Shown: in pieces, positions 10,001-19,087 of the stretch
Position numbering within the stretch: position 1 is the stretch's first letter
Layout: each line of letters begins with the position of its first letter
Origin: Symbiodinium natans
Lineage: Eukaryota > Sar > Dinophyceae > Suessiales > Symbiodiniaceae
DNA length: 64,000 bases
Assembly (NCBI GenBank): GCA_905221605.1
Contig: CAJNDS010002557.1
Location: 367,001-431,000, forward strand
Direction: 5' to 3'
Position numbers and translations under genes: made by a program
The notes under the pieces: generated by a model
Told to the model about the DNA's origin: nothing
Seen by the model: only the letters and a program-made list of their open reading frames with translations
The model's database searches: none

Positions 10001-13000
10001 GCACCAAGAAGAAGATGATCCTTTGATGTTGTGGTGGAAAGATGGTTGTGAGCACGAAGAAGATTGCAACCTTTGTGTCCGTGCAGTCCAAGAATCATTT
10101 TATGAGAGCAGTCCTGTCTATGAGAAGATAGAAGTGATCTTGGACAGTGGCGCCGATGTCAGCCTCATTCCTCTGTGGCTTGGCAAAGAGGGAGTGCCTG
10201 TGAAGAAGAAGAACGATTCAGGCATCAGAGACGCACAAGGAAGAAAGATTCCTGTAAAAGGAAAGAGAGCAATCAACTTGACTATGTTCAGCTCGAAGCA
10301 AGAAGCAGTCAAGATGCAAGAATGCTTCATCGTTGCGAATGTGGTCAATCCTTTGTTGGCAGTCGGAAAGCTACTCAAGAATGGCTGGGAGATTGTCAAG
10401 AAGGATGATGGCTTGATGTTGTCAGACGGAATGTCAGACATCCCTGTTCACTACCACAAGAACTCGCTGGCTACTTATGCTTATTTGCAAGCAGGAAAGA
10501 GGTATGAGAGCGAAGCCTATGTGAACCTGGAGCAGGAACACGTTCGCACCGTCATTCAGCTGAACTCCCACATAGCTGATGCAGCAAGAAAGCAAGAACC
10601 TGGCTGGCATGATACAGACAGCATTGTGGTTGTGCACTACTCCCCGGCGCAGTCGAAGTACAAAGATCCCACGGACATGTACCGTACGGAGGATTTTCCG
10701 TACAGAAGCACGATGATCAAGACAGAAGATGGTACATGGAAAGCCGTTGAAGTGTGCAAGAAGTATGCGCAGAAGATGGACCCGTTTGAGGATATCAGCG
10801 CAGGCGGGGAATTTGAAGTGGTGACAGCATTGTCGTCACGAGTTATCCCGCTGAATGTCTTGGGCATCCCCTTGAAGAAAGATGAACGCCAAGAACAAGA
10901 AGCAAGAACCAGCGACACGTGGAGCATCGAGAAGGCTGGTACGGAACTTGTGCGGTACCACAACACGCCGCGCACCCACAAGTTCAACCCTGAGAACGTA
11001 GCTGGAATGCCCACGGACATTGAGAATTTGACGTCCTGGAGATACACTATTGGCGAGTGTGTCTATGCCACGAACTTGTATGAAGACGAAGATGATTGGA
11101 GCAAAGACACAGAACCTCCTGAAGAAGCATTCGCTTTGCCGTGGTATGGTCAGACCAGATTTCGTCTCAAAGAACCTGTTCGTGAAGATAGAAGAAGCAG
11201 TGCACAAGAGCAAGAGGCAAAGAGACAGAAGCTTGAAGAAGAAAAGAAAAGTTTCCTCCCAGAAGATGTGCAGATGGAAGAAGCACCTCGAGGTGAAGTT
11301 GAACGAGATTCTCTTGTGTTCACCTACGATGGCTATGAGTACAGCAAGAATAGCAGCGTGCAGATTTTACGTCAACTTTGTCGTGAATTTGAAGTACCAA
11401 GCAGTGGCAGCAAAGAACAGATGCTGAAGCGCTTGTCTCGCGCAGCTCAGGAGCGCGAAGCGGCAGACAGCCTAGCCCTCGGGCGCAGGCAGTATGAAGC
11501 GCAAGTCGCGCCGCTGATGAGGAAGCGCGAAGAACGCCCCAATGAGCAGGAAGTGATGCTACACAACCTGACGCACCTGCCATTTGCTGGCTGGTGTGAG
11601 CATTGCGTCGCCACTCGGGCGAAAGAAAATCAGCATCGGAAGAGCGAATTGACTCGCTCCCCCGCTGAAGAGAGCAGCAAGTCAACACTCTGTTTCGACT
11701 TTGCGTACACCTCAACGAGCAGCTCTGAGGCGCAGCCCATGGTCACGCTGATCGCGAACGATGCATGGTCCAAGTGGTTTGTCGCCGTGCCCGTAGCAAG
11801 AAGAGGAGGCGCAGATGCGCTGAGGCACATGACTGAAGCGTTGACTACAGCTACACTGCAGCTTGGGTACTCAGAAATCAATGTCAAGGCAGACAATGAA
11901 GGTGTTTGCAGAAGCTTGAAGATTGCACTCCAGAAAATGCGTGGAGCGCATGGCCTGAGCACTACACTTCTTTCAAGTGTACCCCATGATCACGAAAGCA
12001 ATGGTTTGGCCGAGCGTGCAGTCCAAACAGTCAGAAGGCATGCGAATTGTATCCTGGATGAGGTCAGAGTGAAGACAGAACTTCCTCTTAGCCATGAACA
12101 CCCACTGATGTCGTGGGCAATGCGACACTCTGCGTGGCTACTCAACCGTTTTCATCGGTCCTCAGCAACAGGAAAGACGCCGTATGAATTCATGACAGGC
12201 CAACCGTATCGAGGAGAACTCGTACCATTTGCAAGCACGATTATGGTGAAACGCTTGAGACCGAAGCGCAAAGGTGACCGTTTGTGGACGTTCGGAGTGT
12301 TCCTCGGCAAGACTGAATCTGGAATGTGGCTTACCTTCCAGAGCGATGGCATTCACGCATCAAGAAGTGCGAGACCAGTTGGTGAAGCTTACGACGCGAA
12401 GGCCATCAGCAGCGTGAACGTTTTCACTTGGTCGATCAAGAACAACACACTTGGCAGCCGAGTACTACCTCAGAAAAGATTGGTTTCTCCGCAGATTGTT
12501 CTTCCAGCAGTTGCAGCAGGTGAAGAACGAAAGAGCCTCGAAGATGAAGTTGCAGACGAAGCCGTCTCTGATCCTCCAACAAGTGATGAGGAGAAAGCAA
12601 GGAGAGATGCAGAAGGAATGCTTGAAGAGTTCGAGCTTGTTCATGAAGAGCATGATCCTCTGGCAGATATGGTTTCCGAGCATGAAGATGAAAGAGAAGA
12701 AGTTCCTGAAGAAGCAAAGATGGATCGAGAAAGCAGACCAGACTTCGAATGTGTTGGTTCACCAAGCAAGATCCCAAGAACAAGAGTTGAGCTTCCCAGG
12801 TTTGGACCTGGAGCATCGTCTTCGGTGATGAGAGCAGAAAGAATGCCCGACAATGATGAGAGGTCGGACGAAGAAGAAGATTGCTTTGCAGGCAGTGAAG
12901 CTGGTGACTTTGAGACAGAAGATGAATGGAGCGATGAAGAGCAACAAGAAGAAGTTCAAGTCCTTCCAGAAAGTTTCTTCTCAGAGGAAGCAGGACCTCC

Positions 13001-16000
13001 TCAACTCGCAGAAGAAGACCTCGAGATCTTTGACGATGCCGCAGCAGGAAAAGAAGTTTCCAGATTGACAAAGATGGGTGTCATAGAAGAGGTGCCCATG
13101 GAGCAAGAAGAGAGCAAAGAAGTTGTTTGGTTGACAACAAAGCTGGTTTTCGACTGGAGATTTCGGGAGTCAGAAAACGTCATCTGCGAGAACGAGATCC
13201 CTGAAGGGCAACAAGAAGTTCCTCATGAAGCCCTGAAGCCACGAAGATGTTGGCAGAGAAGAGCAAGGCTGGTAGCAAGAGAGTATAACAACTCGAAGCG
13301 AGAAGATGTGTTCAGCCCAGCTACCTCTCCGTCGTTGACGAAGCTGATTCCAATTTTGGCATTGGCAAATCGATGGAGTATTTGGTCGCTTGACATCAAA
13401 GATGCATTTTTGCAGGTTCCCCAGAAGAGACCTGTACACTGCAAGATTCCACGAGGAAAAGGAAGTCAAGCAGTACACGGAATGGAAGCCAAATGCTGGC
13501 GTCTTGGTCGTGTCCTTCCTGGACAAAGAGATGCTAGTCTTCTGTGGAGCGAATTTTGTGCAGAACTTTTGCAACAAGAAGGCTATGAGAAAAGCATCGC
13601 GAACCCAGCGTTGTTTCGCTTGATCAAGAACGGCAAGGTCGTATCCGTTTGCATCGTACATGTCGATGACCTTCAAGTAGCAGGAAAAGCAGCAGTGGTG
13701 AAGCCCATTCTCGAAGCTTTAGCGAAGAAGGTGAAGCTACAAGTAGAAGGACCTTTTCTGACAGAAGAAGATTATCGCAATGGATTTTCCAAGCAGTCTG
13801 TGCGTTTTCTCAAGAGAAGGTATAGCTATGAAGACGGAAAGTTGTTTGTCCGCCCTGACACCAAGTATGTCACCAAGCTCCTTGAAAAGCTACGCCTTGG
13901 ATCGAGAAGAGAGAAAGCTACCCCTGCAGCAGGAAATGTGCAGAACACCGATGAGACAAAAGAGCTGGACGAGAACAAGAAGAATGTGTACCGAAGTTGT
14001 GTCGGTATACTGCTATATCTTGCCCAAGATCGTCCTGACATACAGTATGCAGTCCGAAATCTGGCAACTGGAATGAAGGCTCCTACGCAGAAGAAGCAGA
14101 AAGAGCTCGAGCATTGCGCGTTGTATCTGAAGAAGACTGCAGGCTATGCGGTTTGCTACACAGCAGGGAGACCTGGAACGGCAACCTTGCAAAGAAGCAA
14201 GAATCTGGAGCAGGATTCCGAGAATGAGAACGAGAAGAGCATCGAGAGTGGCAGTCACCTGGTCGAAGTATTTTCTGACGCCGACTGGGCCGGCAACAAG
14301 AGCAGCCGGAAATCTGTATCAGGAGGAGTCATCTTCCTGGACGGCCAGTATGCGTTTTCTTACTCAAGAACGCAGAAAACTGTGGCACTTTCCAGTGGCG
14401 AGTCCGAGTACTACGCACTCACTGGTGCTGTCGCAGAAGGAATTGGCATTCGAGAAGCCGTAGAGTTCCTTTCTGGCAAAGCAGCGCGAATGAAGGCGTA
14501 CACAGACAGCAGTGCAGCACGTGGCATTGTGCACCGGCAAGGTGTTGGTCGTATCAAGCACTTAGCAACGAGAATGCTCTGGTTGCAAGAAGTTACCAGA
14601 AACGGCCTATGCAGCGTGAAGGCAGTGAGCACTGTTTTCAACCCTGCCGACTTAGGGACCAAGCCCCTCAACGCATCGAGAATGAAGCTACTTTTGAACA
14701 TCCTTCAAGTTCATGATGATCGAGAAGCAATCGGTCGTGAAGAACGAATGGCCGCAGAAAGCACAGCTACAGTCAGAAGATTGACAAAGGTATCCGGAAG
14801 CAGACTTGGTTTGACGTTATTGTCAGCTTTTGGTTTTGCAGTTGAATCTGCAGGTCAGCAAGAAGGAGATTTTGTAGCACGAAGATATTTTTGCATGCAG
14901 TTGATGAGTTTTGTGTTTGGTTCGTTTTCTACAGCTCAAGAGCCACCTCAAGAACTTCCAGAAGTTGAACAAGAAGTTTTACATGGTCAAAGCAGCAACA
15001 GCAGCATGAAGTTTTCACACGTTTTCACGAGCATGCCTGAGCTTGAGATGTTCGTGCCCGTGTGCATGGCTGTGATTGTTGTTCTGGTGACAATCATTGT
15101 CTACTTGGCAGTGAACCAGAAGAAAGAGAAGAAGGGTGAGAAAGAAGAGAAGCCTGAAGGTGAAGTCTCAAAGAAGAAAGAAGAAGAAGACAAAGAGAAG
15201 AGCTCGCAAGGTGTCCTCGAAGAGGACGAGACCGTGAAGATGAAGTTCGACGAGCTGATCGCGAAGATGGAGAAGCAAGAACGTGCCTTGGAGAAAGAAA
15301 AGTTGAAGAGAGAAGAAGCAGAAGAGAAGGCGAAGGAAGCAGAAGAAGATCGTGACCAAGCATTTGTTATGAAGGCGAAGGTGGTTGCGAAGTTCAGTGA
15401 AGCTGAAGCAGAGAAGAAAGCTTTGGAGAAAGAGAAGGAAGAGTTAGAGAAGCAGAAAGAAGCGTACAAGCAAGATGCCAAAGAGGTGAGAGAGCAGTTG
15501 AAGAAGGACTACGACATGATCACGAAGCACATGAAGAAAGAAGCAGACGAGAGAAAGAGAGAAGCAGAAGAGCTAGAAGCAGCAGAACAAAGAAGAGAGG
15601 AGGAAGACAGGATCAATGCAGAGATCAGGAAAGCCAACGAGGAGAAGATTGAAGCAGCAGAACGACAAAGGAGGAAAGAGGAGACAGACAAGAAAGCCGA
15701 AGCAATGAGACAAAAGGAGCAGGCAAAGAAGGCCCAGGAGGAGAAAGACGCCCAGGAGAAGGCAGCACAAGAGAGGAAAGCACAAGAAGAGAAGGAAGCA
15801 CAGGAAAGGAAAGCACAAGAGGAGAAGAAGAAGGCACAGGAAAGGAAAGCACAAGAGGAGAAGGAAGCACAGGAGAAGGAAGATGAAAGGAACGAGGCAA
15901 TCGCGAAGGAGAAGGCGAAGAAGCAAAGAGCAAAGCTAGAGGCCTATGAGGAGATGAGAAGAAAGGAGCAGGAAGCCCAAGAAGCGACGAAGGAAGAGAA

Positions 16001-16847
16001 GGAGAAGGCAAAGAAGGAGTTGAAGGAAGCACAGGAACGAAAGACACAAGCGGAGATTGAGGCAGAGAAGGAAAGAGCAAGAATGAAGGAGATTGAAGTC
16101 GTTGAAGTTGAAGATTCAGGATCTGAAGATGAAAAGCCCACACTAGGAGCAGAAGGAAAGAAGGATGCAGAAGGCAATGTGTGGCAGATCCACAAAGGAG
16201 CATTGTGGGTCAGGATCAAAGGCCAGTGGTATGATCCAAACTGGTGGACAAAGAAAGGATACATGCCACCGCCCGACGTTGCAGAGTCGAGCGAAGAAGG
16301 AAAAGAAGAAGGAGGAGCAGCAGGAACAGAAGAAGAGAGAAAGGAGAAAGAAGAAGAGCAGTACCGAGAACCACCGCAGAGAGGAGAGAAAGGTAGCAAG
16401 AACGCAAAGGGCAGATGGAATGTGGTCACGTTCACAGATTGTGGTTGGATCTGGGAGTATTGCAAAGACACGAATGAGTATCGAGCAGTTCGGCTTGATC
16501 AGAAAGGATCAGCGCAGGTGAAAGGAGCGCGAATCAAAGGTGCCGAAGACTGGAACCTCGTGACGAAGCACTTCAAGAAGACAGGAAGGTGGGAGAGCCC
16601 CACAGAAATAAGAAGAGAGAGAGATGAGCCTGAGGTGCAGCAAGAAGGAAAGCGAGGAAGAAGAAGTCGAGAGCAAGAAGACTGGCAGCAAGAAAGTTGG
16701 CACCAGCAGCAGGACTGGTACGCCGACGACGGTTGGAGCCAGAACTACTGGGACGCAGACTACGCCTACTACCACTACGCCCCGAAAGGGAAGTACCAAG
16801 GCAAAGGGAAATGGAAGTATGGTGGTGGTGGCAAGAAAGGCTGGTAA
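6978..16847 (+). CDS. copia Gag-Pol polyprotein with N- and C-terminal membrane extensions (3,289 aa)
   Basis: One frame, ATG 6978 (in the LTR) to TAA. Residues 1-460 hold hydrophobic segments near 78-98, 180-209, 390-417 and 446-460. Gag-like helices follow from Met464, then a KGKG/RGRG tail and one zinc knuckle (C891-C894-H899-C904). The aspartic protease motif LDSGA has its Asp at 1056. A SAP-like motif lies near 1461-1490. Integrase has H1529/H1533/C1540/C1543 and acidic residues D1574, D1639 and E1679. RT has D2139 and HVDD at 2228-2231. RNase H has D2434, E2477 and D2510. After it come a membrane helix (2691-2712), about 330 residues of Lys/Glu/Ala/Gln coiled coil, two Trp-rich segments (~3066 and ~3146) and a Trp/Tyr/Gln tail. 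All enzymes for reverse transcription and integration are present. Roles of the end domains are unknown; an envelope-like or membrane-tethering function is only a guess. Confidence 0.95.
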   Translation: MMFTTFFNMVAEHLSQGAMMLQQAGWTKIFPWSMMVFMSVREVYANSLQNLQQMAEQTVAASSGALDALSSGRWQQELFLFAVLVFMSSILAGMAWSFLREIAPEEREIETVAHEEFMPDVYIAKSRTAVHKHRECRGLDSADQAQVVRAPGCRVCFPDGYVYIQGQTEVKRRRFTQMTGCGFWMRVLCSAVLLLCAGLVTAEGWLLMIKNVKAKAARSSTEILLDEAELVMSKPLPRNSISLQDDLKTMALEDERRNSISLQDDLKTIALEDEHAEVQHATHALGGSSKYVHVRREREETEHVELMSFSLQRRQTKEAPIRYEDQDNEENYNLEIVKYMIAGFEASRNFDITNLKIEVKRWYEGTRRFLRSLESSYAPEISVMFHKQKEIIFVLMIVMCTPIGLVTWISLYNMCAIRSKRKECLKRRVSRRARYQEVRACGVQKKTLMFIVLLYTNTQAAEAMNAQMEQAMQSLAQQTATNTQQINDLVSAVQQQASQQQQASTAAQNAAAASEGEMREMFRNMLQVATRTSTAVHEAASMINNMGQMHRDFREHQEAREQAQAEREKRREKGDVELHKMIKTPDVFNPSSFKEEHEGWSEFRHKMRTWIGALDPEMLARIEAVEAKRSEAVEFSTLSDEHKAVSKKLYTILTSYTKGRPLRTIKQITEENGLEAWRILLEEHEPYTRGRSLRLLTSLTKYKFENKKTTMENILAFEEAIEQYEKASGDVVQDDLKISIILNQQDGQLRQHMLLNLRDDTKYSSLRQFLLSYEQNTRWTTTDLINAGNDHGGQADMDVSNVNKDDRKRPWRSKGKGKGKFSKGKGKGKGKWRKGKSKGKGKYGNDYGYNSKGRGRGKGRGRGRGRFGRGKGFGRGFGKGRGKGSFGPQCCHYCGKPGHFEAQCRQKQRDFGDVRNVNDDQQSTTAASSTAAPSTSSTTNVTSVSRNQAKTVRQISMIHIGDPPQQYPEVFEVDTEAEEELEIDYFGRVLRVEEFQLSDAEQEEEEHEHQEEDDPLMLWWKDGCEHEEDCNLCVRAVQESFYESSPVYEKIEVILDSGADVSLIPLWLGKEGVPVKKKNDSGIRDAQGRKIPVKGKRAINLTMFSSKQEAVKMQECFIVANVVNPLLAVGKLLKNGWEIVKKDDGLMLSDGMSDIPVHYHKNSLATYAYLQAGKRYESEAYVNLEQEHVRTVIQLNSHIADAARKQEPGWHDTDSIVVVHYSPAQSKYKDPTDMYRTEDFPYRSTMIKTEDGTWKAVEVCKKYAQKMDPFEDISAGGEFEVVTALSSRVIPLNVLGIPLKKDERQEQEARTSDTWSIEKAGTELVRYHNTPRTHKFNPENVAGMPTDIENLTSWRYTIGECVYATNLYEDEDDWSKDTEPPEEAFALPWYGQTRFRLKEPVREDRRSSAQEQEAKRQKLEEEKKSFLPEDVQMEEAPRGEVERDSLVFTYDGYEYSKNSSVQILRQLCREFEVPSSGSKEQMLKRLSRAAQEREAADSLALGRRQYEAQVAPLMRKREERPNEQEVMLHNLTHLPFAGWCEHCVATRAKENQHRKSELTRSPAEESSKSTLCFDFAYTSTSSSEAQPMVTLIANDAWSKWFVAVPVARRGGADALRHMTEALTTATLQLGYSEINVKADNEGVCRSLKIALQKMRGAHGLSTTLLSSVPHDHESNGLAERAVQTVRRHANCILDEVRVKTELPLSHEHPLMSWAMRHSAWLLNRFHRSSATGKTPYEFMTGQPYRGELVPFASTIMVKRLRPKRKGDRLWTFGVFLGKTESGMWLTFQSDGIHASRSARPVGEAYDAKAISSVNVFTWSIKNNTLGSRVLPQKRLVSPQIVLPAVAAGEERKSLEDEVADEAVSDPPTSDEEKARRDAEGMLEEFELVHEEHDPLADMVSEHEDEREEVPEEAKMDRESRPDFECVGSPSKIPRTRVELPRFGPGASSSVMRAERMPDNDERSDEEEDCFAGSEAGDFETEDEWSDEEQQEEVQVLPESFFSEEAGPPQLAEEDLEIFDDAAAGKEVSRLTKMGVIEEVPMEQEESKEVVWLTTKLVFDWRFRESENVICENEIPEGQQEVPHEALKPRRCWQRRARLVAREYNNSKREDVFSPATSPSLTKLIPILALANRWSIWSLDIKDAFLQVPQKRPVHCKIPRGKGSQAVHGMEAKCWRLGRVLPGQRDASLLWSEFCAELLQQEGYEKSIANPALFRLIKNGKVVSVCIVHVDDLQVAGKAAVVKPILEALAKKVKLQVEGPFLTEEDYRNGFSKQSVRFLKRRYSYEDGKLFVRPDTKYVTKLLEKLRLGSRREKATPAAGNVQNTDETKELDENKKNVYRSCVGILLYLAQDRPDIQYAVRNLATGMKAPTQKKQKELEHCALYLKKTAGYAVCYTAGRPGTATLQRSKNLEQDSENENEKSIESGSHLVEVFSDADWAGNKSSRKSVSGGVIFLDGQYAFSYSRTQKTVALSSGESEYYALTGAVAEGIGIREAVEFLSGKAARMKAYTDSSAARGIVHRQGVGRIKHLATRMLWLQEVTRNGLCSVKAVSTVFNPADLGTKPLNASRMKLLLNILQVHDDREAIGREERMAAESTATVRRLTKVSGSRLGLTLLSAFGFAVESAGQQEGDFVARRYFCMQLMSFVFGSFSTAQEPPQELPEVEQEVLHGQSSNSSMKFSHVFTSMPELEMFVPVCMAVIVVLVTIIVYLAVNQKKEKKGEKEEKPEGEVSKKKEEEDKEKSSQGVLEEDETVKMKFDELIAKMEKQERALEKEKLKREEAEEKAKEAEEDRDQAFVMKAKVVAKFSEAEAEKKALEKEKEELEKQKEAYKQDAKEVREQLKKDYDMITKHMKKEADERKREAEELEAAEQRREEEDRINAEIRKANEEKIEAAERQRRKEETDKKAEAMRQKEQAKKAQEEKDAQEKAAQERKAQEEKEAQERKAQEEKKKAQERKAQEEKEAQEKEDERNEAIAKEKAKKQRAKLEAYEEMRRKEQEAQEATKEEKEKAKKELKEAQERKTQAEIEAEKERARMKEIEVVEVEDSGSEDEKPTLGAEGKKDAEGNVWQIHKGALWVRIKGQWYDPNWWTKKGYMPPPDVAESSEEGKEEGGAAGTEEERKEKEEEQYREPPQRGEKGSKNAKGRWNVVTFTDCGWIWEYCKDTNEYRAVRLDQKGSAQVKGARIKGAEDWNLVTKHFKKTGRWESPTEIRRERDEPEVQQEGKRGRRSREQEDWQQESWHQQQDWYADDGWSQNYWDADYAYYHYAPKGKYQGKGKWKYGGGGKKGW
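7003..7014 (+). promoter_or_regulatory. primer-binding site (tRNA-iMet 3'-end type)
   Basis: TGGTAGCGGAGC begins at the first base after the left LTR. It resembles the usual copia/plant site complementary to the 3' end of initiator tRNA-Met (TGGT pairs with ACCA). It is also coding (codons 9-13 of the polyprotein), so the primer site is translated. Confidence 0.8.
7692..7805 (+). repeat. 57-bp in-frame tandem duplication in the polyprotein
   Basis: Two adjacent 57-bp units (7692-7748, 7749-7805) each encode 19 residues containing NSISLQDDLKT(M/I)ALEDE. The length is a multiple of three and the copies are nearly identical, so the duplication is recent. It lies between the second and third hydrophobic segments. 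Confidence 0.85.
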
Positions 16848-17431
16848 GAAGAAGAAGCCAGCAAGAAGCATCGAGAAGGGTGACGACTGAACGCAGCGTG
16901 AAGCATGTATAGATTTTCTGAAGCTGTGTACATAGAAGTTCGAGCACCCCGAACATTGCACGAAGTACAAAGTAGGTACAACGAATGTTTTTGAATAAGC
17001 AAGGACCCCAATACGCCTTGTGATATTCACACGAGTTTCACCAAGAAGAAAGTAGTTTCACGAAGAGTTTCACGAAGCAGGACTAGGAGTGTAAGGTGCA
17101 GCCAGGTAGAGGCAAGAACAGTTGAAGAAAGAAGATGGTTAGGTAAAAGAGAAGACCACACAAGAGCCATAGGCTGGCCACAGGGCTGAGACTCACAAGA
17201 TGAGGACTCTAAGACAAGCCCGTGTAACTAGAAATTCGAGGTTAGGAGTTTATGCATGTTTCAAGAAACAAAGCAGAAAGAACTGGGTAAAAGACCTTGG
17301 ACTAGAGGAGACGAATGTCCCCAGTTCAGTACACTTGAAGTCCGAAACAGCTCTTCGTCTTTTGGCACAGCAGTGAGAATCACTGCAGGAAAGAGAACGC
17401 CCTAAAGCCTTCGATCTGTTCCGAGGCGGGG
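16848..17431 (+). other. noncoding stretch between polyprotein stop and right LTR
   Basis: 584 bp, purine-rich, with repeated AAGAAG and TTTCACGAAG strings and no significant open frame. It ends with GAGGCGGGG (17423-17431) directly against the right LTR, the expected position of the polypurine tract that primes plus-strand synthesis. Confidence 0.7.
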
Positions 17432-17631
17432 TGTTAAGTGTACAGCATGTATCCAGGTACAGTGAATGGGTGCAGTAGGAAAGACACCAAATGCCCTAAG
17501 GCATGTTGAGTCTGAGCAGAACGAGTTTGACACCGGAGGCTTAGGCTCAAGAGTCGAAAGCGAGAAAAGTTGTTTTGCCTTTAGAGCGTGGTAGGAAAAG
17601 TGAGCCATGATGTTTACCACGTTTTTCAACA
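17432..17631 (+). repeat. right LTR of copia element
   Basis: 200 bp, identical to the left LTR. Its copy of the start codon (17607) opens about 55 codons into flanking DNA, which is probably meaningless. Confidence 0.95.
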
Positions 17632-18260
17632 AACCTCCCGTGCATTTCCTGGATGCCACACGGCAGGCCCTCTCGGCCTCTGTGGCCAACCAAGCGTTGG
17701 AGCACTTCTGGTCGATTTACAACCTAATTAGAGTGGCCGGATGTCACGTCACGTGTTGTTGTTTCCTTCCGTAGGGTCCTCCCGTTAGAAGGGCTTCTCT
17801 CAGTGCCATATGTCACGGAGCCCTCCGCGGCGGCACATGAAGAGGCTCTGCTGGTTGTACACAGCAGCTCCTCGAAGGCTGACGAAGCCTCGCCATAGGC
17901 TCTTGCCTCTGCCTGCCCTGAGGCTGAAGAGGTGGAACTGCAAGTGCAAAATTGTCGTTTTTCGGAGCTACACTCGACGAACTTGGCGGCCTTGCGAGAA
18001 GTGGATGTATGCATCCCCTTTCGGCTCCCGGCTCTGGCAGATGCCCATTGGAACAAGCTGATTGCGTCACCGACGTGCGCGGGCCCAATCGCGCCCGTCC
18101 TGAGTGGTATGATGCTGCCACGGCGCACTGGGCCGCCCTCAAAGGTCTTGCGCGCGCAAAGCACCCTACCAAGCAACAACTCAACAGCCCCTGGTTCAAA
18201 ATGTATTGTACTCATGGACTGTCCCAGTCGCTAACCACCATGGGAAGCGATTGCGCGTGA
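17632..18260 (+). pseudogene. unknown coding sequence, right part (after copia insertion)
   Basis: Begins with the second AACCT target copy. Protein-like pieces include FLDATRQALSASVANQALEH (17644-17703), LHSTNLAALREVDVCIPFRL (about 17970-18030) and AATAHWAALKGLARAKHPTK (about 18115-18173). They lie in different frames and include an in-frame TAG at about 17877. Together with 4894-6802 this is one decayed coding region of unknown family split by the copia element. Confidence 0.4.
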
Positions 18261-19080
18261 ATGCCAAGTCTGGCGTCTGCTGGATCGCTTTGGTGATTCC
18301 TGATATAATGTGGTTTGCTTGCTAAGTCCTTGGTACTGGTGAGCGCTTTCAATACGTGGCTTCTACATGCTGGCACTGTCAGTTGCAGGCTTCTTACAGT
18401 GTGGCTCTGCGATTCCTACAGTGTGGCTTAGTGAAGGAACCCCACGCTAACTCCACTGGCTGACCACCGCGGAGCAGCCTGGGCACGGTGTGGCATCGAC
18501 ATGTTGGCACTGCTAGCTGCAGGATTCTTACAGTGTGGCCTTGCGACGGAACCCAACGCTAACTCTACTGGCTGATCACCATGGAGCAGCTTGGGCACCG
18601 CTTGGCGCTACTCAAGTGCGCAGCAGGCTATCGTTGTAACTGCGGCGATTCGGCCTATTGCTTGTTTGCTCTGAGGTCGCTCTTGGCATGTCCTAGATGT
18701 TGATCAAGAAGTCCCCACTGGCTAACCACCATGGGGCATCGCGGGTGCACCCTTCCGTCCGGAAGGGTGTGCCCCCGGCCAACTTGTCCTCTCTTGTGAC
18801 CATTTGATGATTGATGGACACTGAAATTTGCTGAGCCAGCACTTTCGCTCTTGCTAGGCTGACATATACGACTGCAGCTCGCCAAGAGCATTACCGACCG
18901 GCTCTGCGCAAACAACTTTGAGATGGTGATTTTGACTTCCTGGCATACTTCGCATTTTGCGACCTCTCTACGAGCTTGGTGCTACAAGGATCCGCCCTTG
19001 AACTACAACGACGAGTTTGAGTTCTGAGCGCGTGAGGAGTTTCTTAGCTTTTTCGCCCTTTCTTCTAGGTTTCCTTGTCT
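18261..19080. other. no gene seen; diverged tandem repeat within
   Basis: Apart from the 134-bp-spaced repeat at 18366-18610 I see no coding signal. The phrase CCACTGGCT(A/G)ACCACC reappears once more near 18714. Confidence 0.5.
18366..18610. repeat. diverged tandem repeat (~134-bp offset)
   Basis: Two units begin CATG(C/T)TGGCACTG at 18366 and 18500. They share TTCTTACAGTGTGGC, GGAACCC(C/A)ACGCTAACTC and ACTGGCTGA(C/T)CACC. The first has an extra TTCCTACAGTGTGGC copy. A third partial unit is visible near 18714. Confidence 0.7.
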
Positions 19081-19087
19081 GCTTCGC

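Larger units (their letters stand above)
6803..17631 (+). mobile_element. complete young Ty1/copia LTR retrotransposon
   Basis: A 10,829-bp element bounded by two identical 200-bp LTRs that begin TGTT and end AACA, with a 5-bp target duplication (AACCT). A primer-binding site follows the left LTR directly and a purine-rich tract abuts the right LTR. The internal open frame has the copia order Gag-protease-integrase-RT-RNase H, without frameshift or stop. Identical LTRs and an intact frame indicate recent insertion. It sits inside an already frameshifted coding sequence. It is unusually long for copia because of extra membrane-associated regions at both protein ends. Confidence 0.95.

Noticed and set aside
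15094-16521. Long minus-strand and alternate plus frames opposite the coiled-coil part of the polyprotein
   Set aside because: Lys/Glu codon repeats (AAG, GAA) leave few stops in the other frames; these are shadows.
17607-17775. Start codon of the right LTR as the start of a host gene
   Set aside because: The short frame runs into decayed DNA and stops at about codon 56; it is simply the LTR copy of the polyprotein start.
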